Origin: Coprococcus ammoniilyticus
GTDB taxonomy: Bacteria > Bacillota > Clostridia > Lachnospirales > Lachnospiraceae
Direction of reading: 5' to 3'
Length of the DNA: 64,000 bases
Assembly: GCF_025567345.1 (NCBI RefSeq)
Contig: NZ_JAOQJS010000002.1
Location: forward strand, 124,001 to 188,000
The translations under genes and the position numbers were made by a program. Each line of letters starts with the position of its first letter. Positions within the stretch are counted from its first letter, which is position 1. Positions 42,953 through 51,941 of this stretch are shown in pieces. Below the pieces are notes generated by a model, which did no database searches, was not told where the DNA came from, and worked only from the letters and a program-made list of their open reading frames with translations.

Positions 42953-42993
42953 TTTAGGGTGGTTATTTTGAAATCGAAATCAACCATCCTAAA
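42953..42993 (+). other. Intra-operon hairpin between crt and hbd
   Basis: TTTAGGGTGGTT and AACCATCCTAAA pair over 12 bp with one G-U wobble around a 17-base loop that includes ATTTTG...AAAT pairing. There is no T run, so it is more likely an RNA-stability or processing element than a terminator. Confidence 0.65.
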
Positions 42994-43081
42994 TGTTTGA
43001 TATACCAAAGTGAGCATGTCAAACGAAACGTATATGAATTTCTCATGTTTGCTTAAAAATAATTTTTAGGAGGATATTAAA

Positions 43082-43954
43082 ATGAAAGTTGGCGTTATTG
43101 GTGCAGGAACCATGGGTCAGGGAATTGCTAAGGCATTCGCTCAGGTTGATGGATATGAAGTAGCACTTTGCGACATTAAGCAGGAATGGGCTGAAGGCGG
43201 TAAGGACAAGATCGCTAAAGGTTATGCCAGACTTGTTGAAAAAGGAAAGATGACACAGGAGAAGGTTGATGGTATTCTTGCCAGCATCACTCCGGGTCTT
43301 AAGGAAGACTTATGCGCAGATTGTGACCTTATCGTAGAGGCTGCTTTCGAGAACATGGAAGTTAAGAAGACAACATTTTCTGAGCTTGACAAGATCTGCA
43401 AGCCAGAGTGTGTATTTGCATCAAATACATCTTCACTTTCCATCACTGAGATTGGAAATGGTCTTACCCGTCCTATGATCGGTATGCACTTCTTCAATCC
43501 AGCTGACAGAATGAAGCTTATCGAAGTTATCGCAGGTGTTAACACACCGGCAGAGAATGTTGATAAGATCGTTAAGATCTCAGAAGAGATCGGTAAGACA
43601 CCTGTACAGGTAAATGAAGCTGCCGGGTTTGTTGTAAACAGAATCCTGATTCCAATGATCAATGAAGCTGCATTTATCAAGATGGAAGGTGTGTCAGATA
43701 TCGCTGGTATCGATGCAGCTATGAAACTTGGTGCAAATCATCCAATGGGACCTCTTGAATTAGGTGATTTCGTTGGTCTTGATATCTGTCTTGCTATTAT
43801 GGATGTACTCTATAACGAGACAGGCGACAGCAAGTATCGTGCATGTCCATTACTTCGTAAGATGGTACGTGGCGGCAACCTTGGTGTTAAGAGTGGTAAG
43901 GGATTCTATGTATACAATGCTGACCGCACAAAGACACCAGTTGATGCTCAGTAA
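43082..43954 (+). CDS. hbd: 3-hydroxybutyryl-CoA dehydrogenase
   Basis: 290 residues, AGGAGG upstream. It reduces acetoacetyl-CoA with NADH to (S)-3-hydroxybutyryl-CoA. The N-terminal Rossmann loop VGVIGAGTMGQGIAKAFAQ (3-21) and the family signature with the catalytic histidine (GMHFFNPADRMKLIEVI) are present. AAGFVVNRILIPMINEA and HPMGPLELGDFVGLDICL mark the C-terminal domain. The catalytic Ser/His/Glu/Asn set seems intact. It has the same codon preference as thlA and crt. Confidence 0.97.
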   Translation: MKVGVIGAGTMGQGIAKAFAQVDGYEVALCDIKQEWAEGGKDKIAKGYARLVEKGKMTQEKVDGILASITPGLKEDLCADCDLIVEAAFENMEVKKTTFSELDKICKPECVFASNTSSLSITEIGNGLTRPMIGMHFFNPADRMKLIEVIAGVNTPAENVDKIVKISEEIGKTPVQVNEAAGFVVNRILIPMINEAAFIKMEGVSDIAGIDAAMKLGANHPMGPLELGDFVGLDICLAIMDVLYNETGDSKYRACPLLRKMVRGGNLGVKSGKGFYVYNADRTKTPVDAQ

Positions 43955-43990
43955 TTGACTGATAAATATATTTATGGAGGAAGAAATAGA

Positions 43991-45157
43991 ATGGATTTCG
44001 CTTTAGACAAGAAGTATGAAATGGCGCAGAACTTATTCAGAGAATTTGCGCAGAATGAAGTAAAGCCTCTTGCTCAGGAAATTGATGAAAATCACAGATT
44101 CCCTAGAGAGACAGTAGAGAAGATGGCAAAGTATGGTTTCTTAGGAATACCTGTTTCTAAGGAAGATGGTGGACAGGGTTGTGATCCTTTAACATATGTT
44201 ATGTGTGTTGAGGAACTTTCAAAGGTTTGTGGTACTACTGGTGTTATTGTTTCCGCACATACATCTCTGTGTGTAGATCCAATCCAGACATACGGTACAC
44301 CAGATCAGAAAGCTAAGTACCTCCCAGATCTTGCTTCCGGTAGAAAGCTTGGCGCATTTGGTCTTACAGAGCCGGGTGCTGGTACAGATGCACAGGGTCA
44401 GCAGACAAAGGCTGTTCTTGATGGTGATGAGTGGGTTCTTAACGGATCTAAGTGTTTCATTACAAATGGTAAAGAAGCAGATGTATATATTATCATTGCA
44501 GTTACAGGTACAATTGAAAAACGTGGTAGAAAGCAGAAAGAGATTTCAGCATTTATCGTAGAAAAAGGCACTCCGGGATTTACATTCGGAACAAAAGAAA
44601 ACAAGATGGGTATCTGTGGTTCATCCACATATGAACTTATCTTCACAGATTGTCGTATTCCTAAGGATGCACTTCTCGGACAGAAGGGCAAGGGATTTGG
44701 TATTGCAATGCATACACTTGATGGTGGTCGTATTGGTATCGCAGCTCAGGCTCTTGGTATTGCTGAGGGTGCTCTTGATATCACAATCGACTATGTTAAG
44801 GAAAGAAAGCAGTTTGGTCGTTCAATCGCTCAGTTCCAGAATACTCAGTTTGTACTTGCTGATCTTGCAACAAAGGTTGAAGCAGCTAAGTTACTGGTAT
44901 ACAAGGCAGCTAAGAAGAAAGAACAGTACCAGGCTGATCACAAGACTTCATACTCTGTAGAAGCTGCTATGGCTAAGCTGTATGCGGCAGAAGTAGCTAT
45001 GGAAGTAACAACAAAGTGTGTACAGTTACACGGTGGTTATGGTTATATCAAAGAGTATGATGTAGAACGTATGATGCGTGATGCTAAGATTACAGAAATC
45101 TACGAAGGAACTTCAGAAGTTCAGCGTATGGTTATTTCTGCAAACTTATTAAAATAA
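43991..45157 (+). CDS. bcd: Butyryl-CoA dehydrogenase
   Basis: 388 residues from ATG 43991 (MDFALDKKYEMAQ), after GGAGG; an earlier in-frame ATG at 43955 overlaps the hbd stop region. It reduces crotonyl-CoA to butyryl-CoA with flavin, and with EtfAB couples this to ferredoxin reduction. Acyl-CoA dehydrogenase features are GAFGLTEPGAGTDAQGQQT (FAD/acyl binding), DGGRIGIAAQALGIAEGAL, HGGYGYIKEYDVERMMRDAKI and the catalytic-base glutamate in IYEGTSEVQRMVI. High-expression codon use matches the rest of the operon. Confidence 0.96.
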   Translation: MDFALDKKYEMAQNLFREFAQNEVKPLAQEIDENHRFPRETVEKMAKYGFLGIPVSKEDGGQGCDPLTYVMCVEELSKVCGTTGVIVSAHTSLCVDPIQTYGTPDQKAKYLPDLASGRKLGAFGLTEPGAGTDAQGQQTKAVLDGDEWVLNGSKCFITNGKEADVYIIIAVTGTIEKRGRKQKEISAFIVEKGTPGFTFGTKENKMGICGSSTYELIFTDCRIPKDALLGQKGKGFGIAMHTLDGGRIGIAAQALGIAEGALDITIDYVKERKQFGRSIAQFQNTQFVLADLATKVEAAKLLVYKAAKKKEQYQADHKTSYSVEAAMAKLYAAEVAMEVTTKCVQLHGGYGYIKEYDVERMMRDAKITEIYEGTSEVQRMVISANLLK

Positions 45158-45173
45158 TTAGGAGGTACTTAAC

Positions 45174-45959
45174 GTGAAGGTTATAGTTTGTATAAAGCAG
45201 GTACCTGATACAAAGGGTGGCGTTCAGTTTAACCCAGATGGTACATTAAACAGAGGAGCAATGCTTACAATCATGAACCCTGATGATAAGGCAGGTCTTG
45301 AAGCTGCACTTAGATTAAAGGATCAGTATGGAGCAGAAGTTACAGTTCTTACAATGGGTCTTCCAAAGGCTGCAGATGTTCTTCAGGAAGCAATCGCTAT
45401 GGGCGCTGACAAGGGCGTTCTTGTAACAGATCGTGTTCTTGGTGGAGCTGATACATGGGCTACATCAACAACAATCGCTGGAGCACTCAGAAAGCTTGAT
45501 TATGATCTTATTATTACAGGTCGTCAGGCTATCGATGGAGATACAGCTCAGGTTGGACCACAGATCGCTGAACATCTTGGAATTCCAGTTATTTCATATG
45601 CACAGGAGATCAAGGTTGACGGAGATTCCGTAATCGTTAAGCGTCAGTATGATGATGGATATCATATGTTAAAGGCTAAGATGCCTTGCCTTGTAACAGC
45701 ACTTTCAGAGTTAAATGAGCCTAGATACATGACTCCAGGTGGAATCTTCGATGCAGTTAATGCAGAGATCACAACACTTGGCAGAGCAGACCTTGTAGAT
45801 GTTGATGATTCAAACCTTGGTCTGAAAGGTTCACCAACAAAGATTGCAAAGGCTTCTGATAAGGTAAGAAAGGGTGCAGGCGAGAAGGTTGTACCTGATT
45901 CTCCAGATGAAGCAGTTAGCTATATTGTTGGCAAGTTAAAAGATAAGCATGTAATCTAA
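45174..45959 (+). CDS. etfB: Electron transfer flavoprotein beta subunit
   Basis: 261 residues from a GTG start with AGGAGG upstream. EtfB of the butyrate system binds the bifurcating flavin with EtfA. The sequence begins MKVIVCIKQVPDTKGGVQF, has EAIAMGADKGVLVTDRVLGGADTWATS and the family motif RQAIDGDTAQVGPQIAEHLGIP. The close link to bcd supports a bifurcating Bcd-Etf complex rather than the mitochondrial type. It ends 18 bases before etfA. Confidence 0.96.
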   Translation: MKVIVCIKQVPDTKGGVQFNPDGTLNRGAMLTIMNPDDKAGLEAALRLKDQYGAEVTVLTMGLPKAADVLQEAIAMGADKGVLVTDRVLGGADTWATSTTIAGALRKLDYDLIITGRQAIDGDTAQVGPQIAEHLGIPVISYAQEIKVDGDSVIVKRQYDDGYHMLKAKMPCLVTALSELNEPRYMTPGGIFDAVNAEITTLGRADLVDVDDSNLGLKGSPTKIAKASDKVRKGAGEKVVPDSPDEAVSYIVGKLKDKHVI

Positions 45960-45977
45960 TATAGTAAAGGAAAAGTG

Positions 45978-47048
45978 GTGAATAAAATGGGCGCAATGAA
46001 CGCAGAAGATATGAAGAACTACAAAGGCGTATTTGTCTTTGCACAGCAGGTAGATAATAAGTTAAGTGGTATTTCATTTGAATTGATCGGTGAAGGAAAG
46101 AGACTTGCAGATAAGCTTAATGAAAAGGTTACAGCAGTCCTGATCGGTTTCGACGTAAAGGGTCTTGTAGACGAACTTGCAGAGTACGGTGCAGACAGAG
46201 TTATCGTTGTTGATGATCCAGAATTAAAAGAATACAGAACTGAGCCATATGCACATGCACTTGCTTCAGTTATCAATGAGTACAAGCCAGAGATCGTTTT
46301 AGTTGGTGCTACGGCTATTGGTCGTGATCTTGGTCCTACAGTATCAGCAAGAGTAGCTACAGGTCTTACAGCAGACTGTACATTACTTGAAATCGGTGAT
46401 TTCCCTCTTGTTGCACTTCCAAATCAGGAGCAGAAGCACAATCAGCTTCTTATGACACGTCCTGCATTCGGTGGTAACACAATCGCTACAATCGCATGTC
46501 CTGATAATCGTCCTCAGATGGCAACAGTACGTCCGGGCGTTATGCAGAAGCTTGACAGAGTAGCTGGCAAGAAGGCAGAAGTGATCGAGTACAATCCTGG
46601 ATTTACTCCAAACAACAAGTATGTTGAGATCCTTGAAATCTCAAAGGCTGTTTCAGATATCAAAGATATCATGGACGCTAAGATCCTTGTTTCAGGTGGT
46701 CGTGGTGTTGGTTCAGCAGAGAACTTCAAGCTTCTTGATGATCTTGCAGAAGTACTTGGCGGACAGGTATCATGCTCACGTGCAGTTGTAGATTCAGGCT
46801 GGAAGCCAAAGGAGCTTCAGGTTGGTCAGACTGGTAAGACAGTTCGTCCACAGGTATACTTCGCAATTGGTATTTCAGGTGCGATCCAGCATGTAGCCGG
46901 TATGGAAGAGTCAGATATCATCATCGCTATCAACAAGGATGAGGATGCTCCTATCTTTGATGTAGCTGATTATGGTGTTGTTGGAGATCTGAACAAGATC
47001 GTTCCTGCTCTTACAGAAGCAATCAAGGCTGAGCTTGCTAACAAGTAA
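45978..47048 (+). CDS. etfA: Electron transfer flavoprotein alpha subunit
   Basis: 356 residues if the GTG at 45978 is used; AAAGGA lies seven bases upstream, while GTG 45975 is too close and ATG 45987 too far. The N-terminal domain resembles EtfB. The C-terminal FAD domain has ILVSGGRGVGSAENFKLLDDLAEVLGG, SRAVVDSGWKP and the FAD-binding signature VYFAIGISGAIQHVAGMEESDIIIAINKDEDAPIF. It is the last gene of the operon. A short hairpin follows that could terminate transcription, though its T run is poor. Confidence 0.96.
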   Translation: MNKMGAMNAEDMKNYKGVFVFAQQVDNKLSGISFELIGEGKRLADKLNEKVTAVLIGFDVKGLVDELAEYGADRVIVVDDPELKEYRTEPYAHALASVINEYKPEIVLVGATAIGRDLGPTVSARVATGLTADCTLLEIGDFPLVALPNQEQKHNQLLMTRPAFGGNTIATIACPDNRPQMATVRPGVMQKLDRVAGKKAEVIEYNPGFTPNNKYVEILEISKAVSDIKDIMDAKILVSGGRGVGSAENFKLLDDLAEVLGGQVSCSRAVVDSGWKPKELQVGQTGKTVRPQVYFAIGISGAIQHVAGMEESDIIIAINKDEDAPIFDVADYGVVGDLNKIVPALTEAIKAELANK

Positions 47049-47078
47049 TTCAGTTTATAATTGAAAATGAACATTTCG

Positions 47079-47107
47079 AACTGCTGGGTTTTATACCCGG
47101 CAGTTTG
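47079..47107 (+). terminator. Hairpin after etfA (weak terminator)
   Basis: AACTGCTGGGT and ACCCGGCAGTT form an 11-bp stem with one G-U pair and a 5-base loop. The downstream sequence TTGTGTG has few T residues, so termination may be incomplete. Confidence 0.5.
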
Positions 47108-47127
47108 TGTGTAAATGAGCCGACAGG

Positions 47128-47184
47128 CGAGATGGGGCATGAAAGAACATGAGAATGTTCTTTCACGCACAAAAGGGTGTGCCC
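47128..47184 (+). promoter_or_regulatory. Structured leader upstream of the MATE transporter
   Basis: TGAAAGAACAT (47140-47150) pairs with ATGTTCTTTCA (47155-47165) in a perfect 11-bp stem with a GAGA loop. An outer GGGCA (47135-47139) can pair with TGCCC (near 47179-47183) across the hairpin. The element lies 110 bases before a MATE efflux gene. A riboswitch is possible but no known consensus is recognised with confidence. Confidence 0.4.
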
Positions 47185-47293
47185 TATTACATATTTTTCT
47201 GTTGAAACAATAAAAACAATGCTGTATGATAAATACTGTTGTGAAAAAGACAAATGACAGTTAGATAAAAGAAGAATAAGGTTGAAGAGACAA

Positions 47294-48817
47294 ATGAGTA
47301 AGTATGAAAAACAGGAAGAATTGAAACGAGAAGAACTAAGCCAGGAAGAGCAGCTGTTAAAAACAGAAGCTGACAACACAAAATTGACAGACGACAGTAA
47401 GAATGTAAAAATGACAGATGCGTGTGAAGAAAGCAGAACAGAAAATACTGCCGGAGAAAATAAGATGGGAACCATGCCAATGGGGAAGCTATTGATTTCA
47501 GTATCACTTCCAATGGTAATTTCAATGTTGGTACAGGCACTTTATAATGTAGTCGACAGTGTATTTGTATCGCATTTTGATCAGGATGCACTGACGGCAG
47601 TATCGACGATATTTCCGTTACAGAATCTTATGATCGGGGTGACCTCCGGTCTCGGTGTCGGTTTTAATGCATTGATCTCCAAATCCCTTGGTGAAAAAAA
47701 TCAGAAAAAAGCAAATGATGCAGCCAGGCAGGGAATCTTTCTGGAACTTATTGGATATGCAATTTTCTTATTGATCGGTTTATTTGGTATCGAAGCATTT
47801 ATGAAGAGTCAGACGGATGTTGCAAAGATCATTGATTATGGAGTAGATTATGGACGTATCTGTTGTATCTGTTCCTTTGGTATCTTTGCACAGATGACAT
47901 TTGAACGTATGTTACAGTCGACAGGTCGGACGCTTTACACAATGAAGACACAGGCACTTGGAGCTATTATCAATATTATACTTGATCCGATTATGATCTT
48001 TGGATATTTTGGACTTCCGGCAATGGGTGCTGCAGGTGCGGCAATAGCAACGGTTATCGGACAGTGTATTGCGGCATTACTTGCAATCTATTATAATCTG
48101 AAAAAGAATCCGGATATCCAGTTATCATTGAAAGGCTTCCGTCCGGAAGGTGATGTGATCGGAAGGATTCTTTCCATTGCAGTTCCTTCTATTGCGATGG
48201 TTGCGGTAGGCTCGGTAATGACATATGGATTTAACCGTATTCTATTTACATTTACGCCGATCGCAGTTTCAGTGTTTGGTATTTTCTATAAAGTACAGAG
48301 CATGGCATTTATGCCGGTTTTTGGTCTAAATAATGGTATGATCCCGATAGTATCATATAATTACGGAGCAAAACAGCCGGATCGAATGCTCAAAGCTGTT
48401 AAATATACAATGATGGCTGCAATCTGTTTCATGCTGTTATGTCTGACTGCGATGCAGGTGATTCCGGACCTGATTCTTAAGGTATTTGATGCACAGGAGG
48501 ATATGATGGCGATTGGTATTCCGGCACTTCGTACGATGAGTATTTCATTCCTGTTTGCAGGAATCTGTATTGTATGCTCCGGTATGTTCCAGGCACTTGG
48601 TAAAGGTGTGTACAGTCTGATCGTATCCCTTGCCAGACAGTTGATCGTTCTGCTTCCGGTTGCCTATGCATTTGCAAAATTTACGCGTAATCTGGAACTG
48701 GTATGGTTGTCCTTCCCGATTGCGGAGGTTGTCAGTGTTATTCTTTCGATCGCTATGGCGTTACAGACAAAAAAGAAGATTATCGATCCTTTAAAGAATT
48801 CTGTGAAAACAGTATAG
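47294..48817 (+). CDS. MATE-family multidrug/toxin efflux transporter
   Basis: 507 residues from ATG 47294. The first 57 residues are polar and rich in Glu, Thr and Lys. The MATE body begins at MGTMPMGKLLISVSLPMVIS, and an internal ATG at 47465 has GGAGA eight bases upstream, so a shorter form starting there is possible. Twelve membrane segments in two bundles follow; FGLPAMGAAGAAIATVIGQCIAALLAIYYN marks the end of the first half. The cation used (Na+ or H+) and substrate are unknown; similarity in the N-terminus is to MepA-like clostridial MATEs. The upstream leader suggests RNA-level control. Confidence 0.92.
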   Translation: MSKYEKQEELKREELSQEEQLLKTEADNTKLTDDSKNVKMTDACEESRTENTAGENKMGTMPMGKLLISVSLPMVISMLVQALYNVVDSVFVSHFDQDALTAVSTIFPLQNLMIGVTSGLGVGFNALISKSLGEKNQKKANDAARQGIFLELIGYAIFLLIGLFGIEAFMKSQTDVAKIIDYGVDYGRICCICSFGIFAQMTFERMLQSTGRTLYTMKTQALGAIINIILDPIMIFGYFGLPAMGAAGAAIATVIGQCIAALLAIYYNLKKNPDIQLSLKGFRPEGDVIGRILSIAVPSIAMVAVGSVMTYGFNRILFTFTPIAVSVFGIFYKVQSMAFMPVFGLNNGMIPIVSYNYGAKQPDRMLKAVKYTMMAAICFMLLCLTAMQVIPDLILKVFDAQEDMMAIGIPALRTMSISFLFAGICIVCSGMFQALGKGVYSLIVSLARQLIVLLPVAYAFAKFTRNLELVWLSFPIAEVVSVILSIAMALQTKKKIIDPLKNSVKTV

Positions 48818-48947
48818 GTATAAGCAGAACATTTGTCATAAAATGGCATATTCTATAAAATAGCAGAATGTTTCATAAAGGATCAATATAAAACGACGGT
48901 TCGGGATATAGCTATGGTACATAAAGAATCAGAAAGAAGGAAATGAA

Positions 48948-50135
48948 ATGAGTGATTTGATCTATCTCGATCATGCAGCAACGACGGCAGTTCATCCGGA
49001 CGTTTTAAAAGAAATGCTGCCATATTTTACCGATAGATTCGGAAATCCATCCAGTGTTTATGGATTTGCGGCAAATAATAAAAATAAACTGACAGAGGCA
49101 AGAGAGACGATAGCCGGAGCACTTGGTGCAAAGCCGGAAGAGATTTATTTTACAGCCGGTGGTTCTGAGTCTGATAACTGGGCATTAAAATGTACGGCAG
49201 AAGCCTATGGAGTACATGGGGGACATATCATTACAACAAAAATCGAGCATCATGCTATCCTGCATACCTGCAAGTATCTGCAGAATAGAGGGTATGATGT
49301 AACTTATCTGGATGTAGATGAAAATGGATTGGTTGATCTGAATACACTTGAGGCGGCCATCCGGCCGGATACTTTTTTGATCTCGATCATGTTTGCAAAT
49401 AATGAGATTGGAACGATTGAACCAATAAAAGAGATCGGAGAGATCGCACACAGACACGGTATTTTGTTTCATACGGATGCAGTTCAGGCATTTGGACAGA
49501 TCCCGATTCACGTAGATGGAATGAATATTGATATGTTAAGTGCGAGCGGACATAAGTTTAACGGGCCAAAGGGAATTGGTTTTTTATATATCAAAAAAGG
49601 CTTAAAGTTAAAGAGCTTTATTCATGGTGGCCAGCAGGAGCGAGGACGCAGAGCCGGTACAGAAAATGTACCTGGAATCGTAGGTATTGCAAAAGCGTGT
49701 GAGATCGCAATGGCAGAAATGGAAGAACGGATGAAAAAGGAGACGGAGCTCAGAGATTATCTGATCGAACGGATATTGAAGGAGATCCCGTATACCAGAC
49801 TGAATGGACATTCAAAGAAACGACTGCCAAATAATGTCAATATCAGCTTTCAGTTCGTGGAGGGAGAATCCATTCTGATCATGCTAGATATGGCGGGTAT
49901 CTGTGCATCCAGCGGCTCTGCCTGCACATCGGGTTCGGTTGATCCTTCTCATGTGCTGCTTGCGATCGGACTTCCGCAAGAGATCGCACATGGTTCACTG
50001 AGACTAACCATTGGATATGAGAATACGAAAGAAGAAATGGATACGGTTGTCGATAATCTGAAACGGATCATTACAAATCTACGTAATATGTCACCGTTAT
50101 ATGAGGATTATGTCAAGAAAAATCATATACAGTAA
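48948..50135 (+). CDS. nifS: Cysteine desulfurase (NifS/IscS-like)
   Basis: 395 residues, AGAAGGAAATGAA region with AAGGA before the ATG. A PLP enzyme that takes sulfur from cysteine and holds it as a persulfide. IYLDHAATTAVHPDVL opens the protein. The PLP lysine is in LSASGHKFNGPKGIGFLYIKKG (about 206), and the persulfide cysteine in SSGSACTSGSVDPSHVL (about 328). The next two genes are a NifU-like scaffold and mnmA, so this desulfurase likely supplies both Fe-S assembly and tRNA thiolation. Confidence 0.96.
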   Translation: MSDLIYLDHAATTAVHPDVLKEMLPYFTDRFGNPSSVYGFAANNKNKLTEARETIAGALGAKPEEIYFTAGGSESDNWALKCTAEAYGVHGGHIITTKIEHHAILHTCKYLQNRGYDVTYLDVDENGLVDLNTLEAAIRPDTFLISIMFANNEIGTIEPIKEIGEIAHRHGILFHTDAVQAFGQIPIHVDGMNIDMLSASGHKFNGPKGIGFLYIKKGLKLKSFIHGGQQERGRRAGTENVPGIVGIAKACEIAMAEMEERMKKETELRDYLIERILKEIPYTRLNGHSKKRLPNNVNISFQFVEGESILIMLDMAGICASSGSACTSGSVDPSHVLLAIGLPQEIAHGSLRLTIGYENTKEEMDTVVDNLKRIITNLRNMSPLYEDYVKKNHIQ

Positions 50136-50234
50136 GATTGTTAAAAATGAAAGATCAGATTCGGTCGGAGTGAATATAAGAATGCAATTGTGAAATGTGT
50201 GAGATAAAACGCCCCAAGTGTGAAGGAGAATGAT

Positions 50235-50675
50235 ATGTACAGTGATAAAGTGATCGATCATTTCCAGAATCCAAGAAATGTCGGTGAGATTGAGGATGCC
50301 TCCGGTGTCGGTACGGTTGGAAATGCTAAATGCGGGGATATGATGCGGTTGTATTTGAAAATTAATGAGGAGCAGGTGATCATAGACTGCAAATTTAAGA
50401 CCTATGGATGTGGAGCTGCAGTAGCATCCAGTTCCATGGCAACGGAGATGATTAAAGGAAAAACAGTTGCCGAGGCAATGAAGCTTACAAATAAAGCGGT
50501 TATGGAAGCATTGGATGGACTTCCGCCGGAAAAAGAACATTGTTCTTTGCTTGCAGAAGAAACACTGCATGCAGCTTTGTGGGACTATGCAGAAAAGCAT
50601 GGAATCAAGATTCAGGGACTTGTAAGGCCGGTACAGGATATTGAAGACCGGATGGTGAGAGAACTGGAAGATTAA
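50235..50675 (+). CDS. nifU: NifU/IscU-like iron-sulfur scaffold
   Basis: 146 residues from ATG 50235, six bases after AAGGAG; a GTG at 50220 lies upstream of that site. The three scaffold cysteines are present: GNAKCGDMMRL, KTYGCGAAVASSS and KEHCSLLAEETL. The aspartate after the first cysteine (CGD) that stabilises the cluster is kept. The normal IscU length is about 125-145. It sits between nifS and mnmA. The operon therefore carries out sulfur transfer for cluster assembly. Confidence 0.95.
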   Translation: MYSDKVIDHFQNPRNVGEIEDASGVGTVGNAKCGDMMRLYLKINEEQVIIDCKFKTYGCGAAVASSSMATEMIKGKTVAEAMKLTNKAVMEALDGLPPEKEHCSLLAEETLHAALWDYAEKHGIKIQGLVRPVQDIEDRMVRELED

Positions 50676-50690
50676 ACAGTATTTGGATAC

Positions 50691-50720
50691 TTGACAGCCG
50701 GAGAAATCCGGTTCTATACT
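50691..50720 (+). promoter_or_regulatory. Internal promoter before mnmA
   Basis: TTGACA and TATACT are 18 bp apart. The spacer contains an inverted repeat, GCCGG-AGAAAT-CCGGT. mnmA may be transcribed both from this promoter and by readthrough from nifS-nifU. Confidence 0.6.
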
Positions 50721-50750
50721 GCAAGCAGGAATTGCAGGAAGGAAGATAAG

Positions 50751-51839
50751 ATGGATAAAAAGACAGTATGTGTCGGTATGTCAGGAGGCGTGGATTCTTC
50801 TGTAGCCGCATATCTTTTAAAAGAACAGGGATATAACGTGATCGGTGTGACCATGCAGATCTGGCAGGATGAGGATGCAGATCAGATCAGTGAGCATGGC
50901 GGTTGCTGTGGCTTGTCGGCGGTAGATGATGCGAGAAGAGTAGCTGCACAGCTTGAGATTCCTTATTATGTAATGAACTTTAAAGAAGATTTTCGAAAAT
51001 ACGTCATTGACTATTTTGTAGATGAATACCGGAATGGAAGGACTCCGAATCCATGTATCGCATGTAATCGGTATGTAAAATGGGAGTCGCTGTTAAGGAG
51101 GTCGTTAAGTATCGGTGGAGACTACATTGCTACCGGACACTATGCAAGAGTGGAACAGCTTCCAAATGGCAGATATACCTTACGCGTGGCAAAAGGAATC
51201 GAGAAGGATCAGACCTATGCACTTTATAATCTGACACAGGATCAGTTATCAAAGACGTTGATGCCGGTTGGAGAATATAATAAGACACAGATTCGGCAGA
51301 TTGCCGCAGATATCGGTATCCAGGTAGCAAATAAACCGGACAGTCAGGATATCTGTTTTGTACTGGATGGTGATTATGCCGGATATCTGGAACGGGAAGA
51401 GGGCTTAAAGGCAGTACCGGGAAATTTTGTAGATATGAATGGAAAAGTCCTTGGTACACATAAAGGTATAATTCATTATACAATCGGACAACGGAAGGGA
51501 CTTGGACTTGCGATGGGACACCCGGTATTTGTTGTGGATATTATCCCGGAGACAAATGAAGTGGTGATCGGAGAAAATGCAGATACATTTTCAAAAGAGC
51601 TGATTGCAGATAAAACGAACTTTATGTCTGTCGAGCATCCGGAAGATGGTATGCAGGTGATCGGAAAGATCCGGTATGCACATAAGGGTGTGCCATGCAG
51701 AATTTATATGTTGGATGATGCCAGGGTTCGTGTTGTATTTGACGAACCGGTCCGGGCAGCGACCAAAGGACAGGCGGTTGTTTTTTACGAAAATGACTAT
51801 ATCGTCGGAGGCGGCACAATAAAAGAGATCATACGATAG
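50751..51839 (+). CDS. mnmA: tRNA-specific 2-thiouridylase MnmA
   Basis: 362 residues from ATG 50751 after AGGAAGGAAG; in-frame TTG at 50691 is part of a promoter. It makes 2-thiouridine at wobble position 34 of Lys, Glu and Gln tRNAs, using sulfur from a desulfurase. Visible features are the PP-loop ATPase VGMSGGVDSSVAAYLLKEQGY (8-28), the catalytic cysteine in GRTPNPCIACNRYVKW, and the second catalytic cysteine in SQDICFVLDGDY. Neighbouring nifS provides the sulfur donor. Confidence 0.96.
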   Translation: MDKKTVCVGMSGGVDSSVAAYLLKEQGYNVIGVTMQIWQDEDADQISEHGGCCGLSAVDDARRVAAQLEIPYYVMNFKEDFRKYVIDYFVDEYRNGRTPNPCIACNRYVKWESLLRRSLSIGGDYIATGHYARVEQLPNGRYTLRVAKGIEKDQTYALYNLTQDQLSKTLMPVGEYNKTQIRQIAADIGIQVANKPDSQDICFVLDGDYAGYLEREEGLKAVPGNFVDMNGKVLGTHKGIIHYTIGQRKGLGLAMGHPVFVVDIIPETNEVVIGENADTFSKELIADKTNFMSVEHPEDGMQVIGKIRYAHKGVPCRIYMLDDARVRVVFDEPVRAATKGQAVVFYENDYIVGGGTIKEIIR

Positions 51840-51941
51840 GAATAAAAATGACGCTGGTGTGGATGCTATTATTTAAAAAATTATTATTGTTCTGCCACAT
51901 ACTCACCTATTATTACGCAAGACACTTCCGTTCTAGTACTC

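Noticed and set aside
42953..42993. Terminator splitting the butyrate operon
   Set aside because: No T run follows, and the gene order and shared codon bias imply one transcript.
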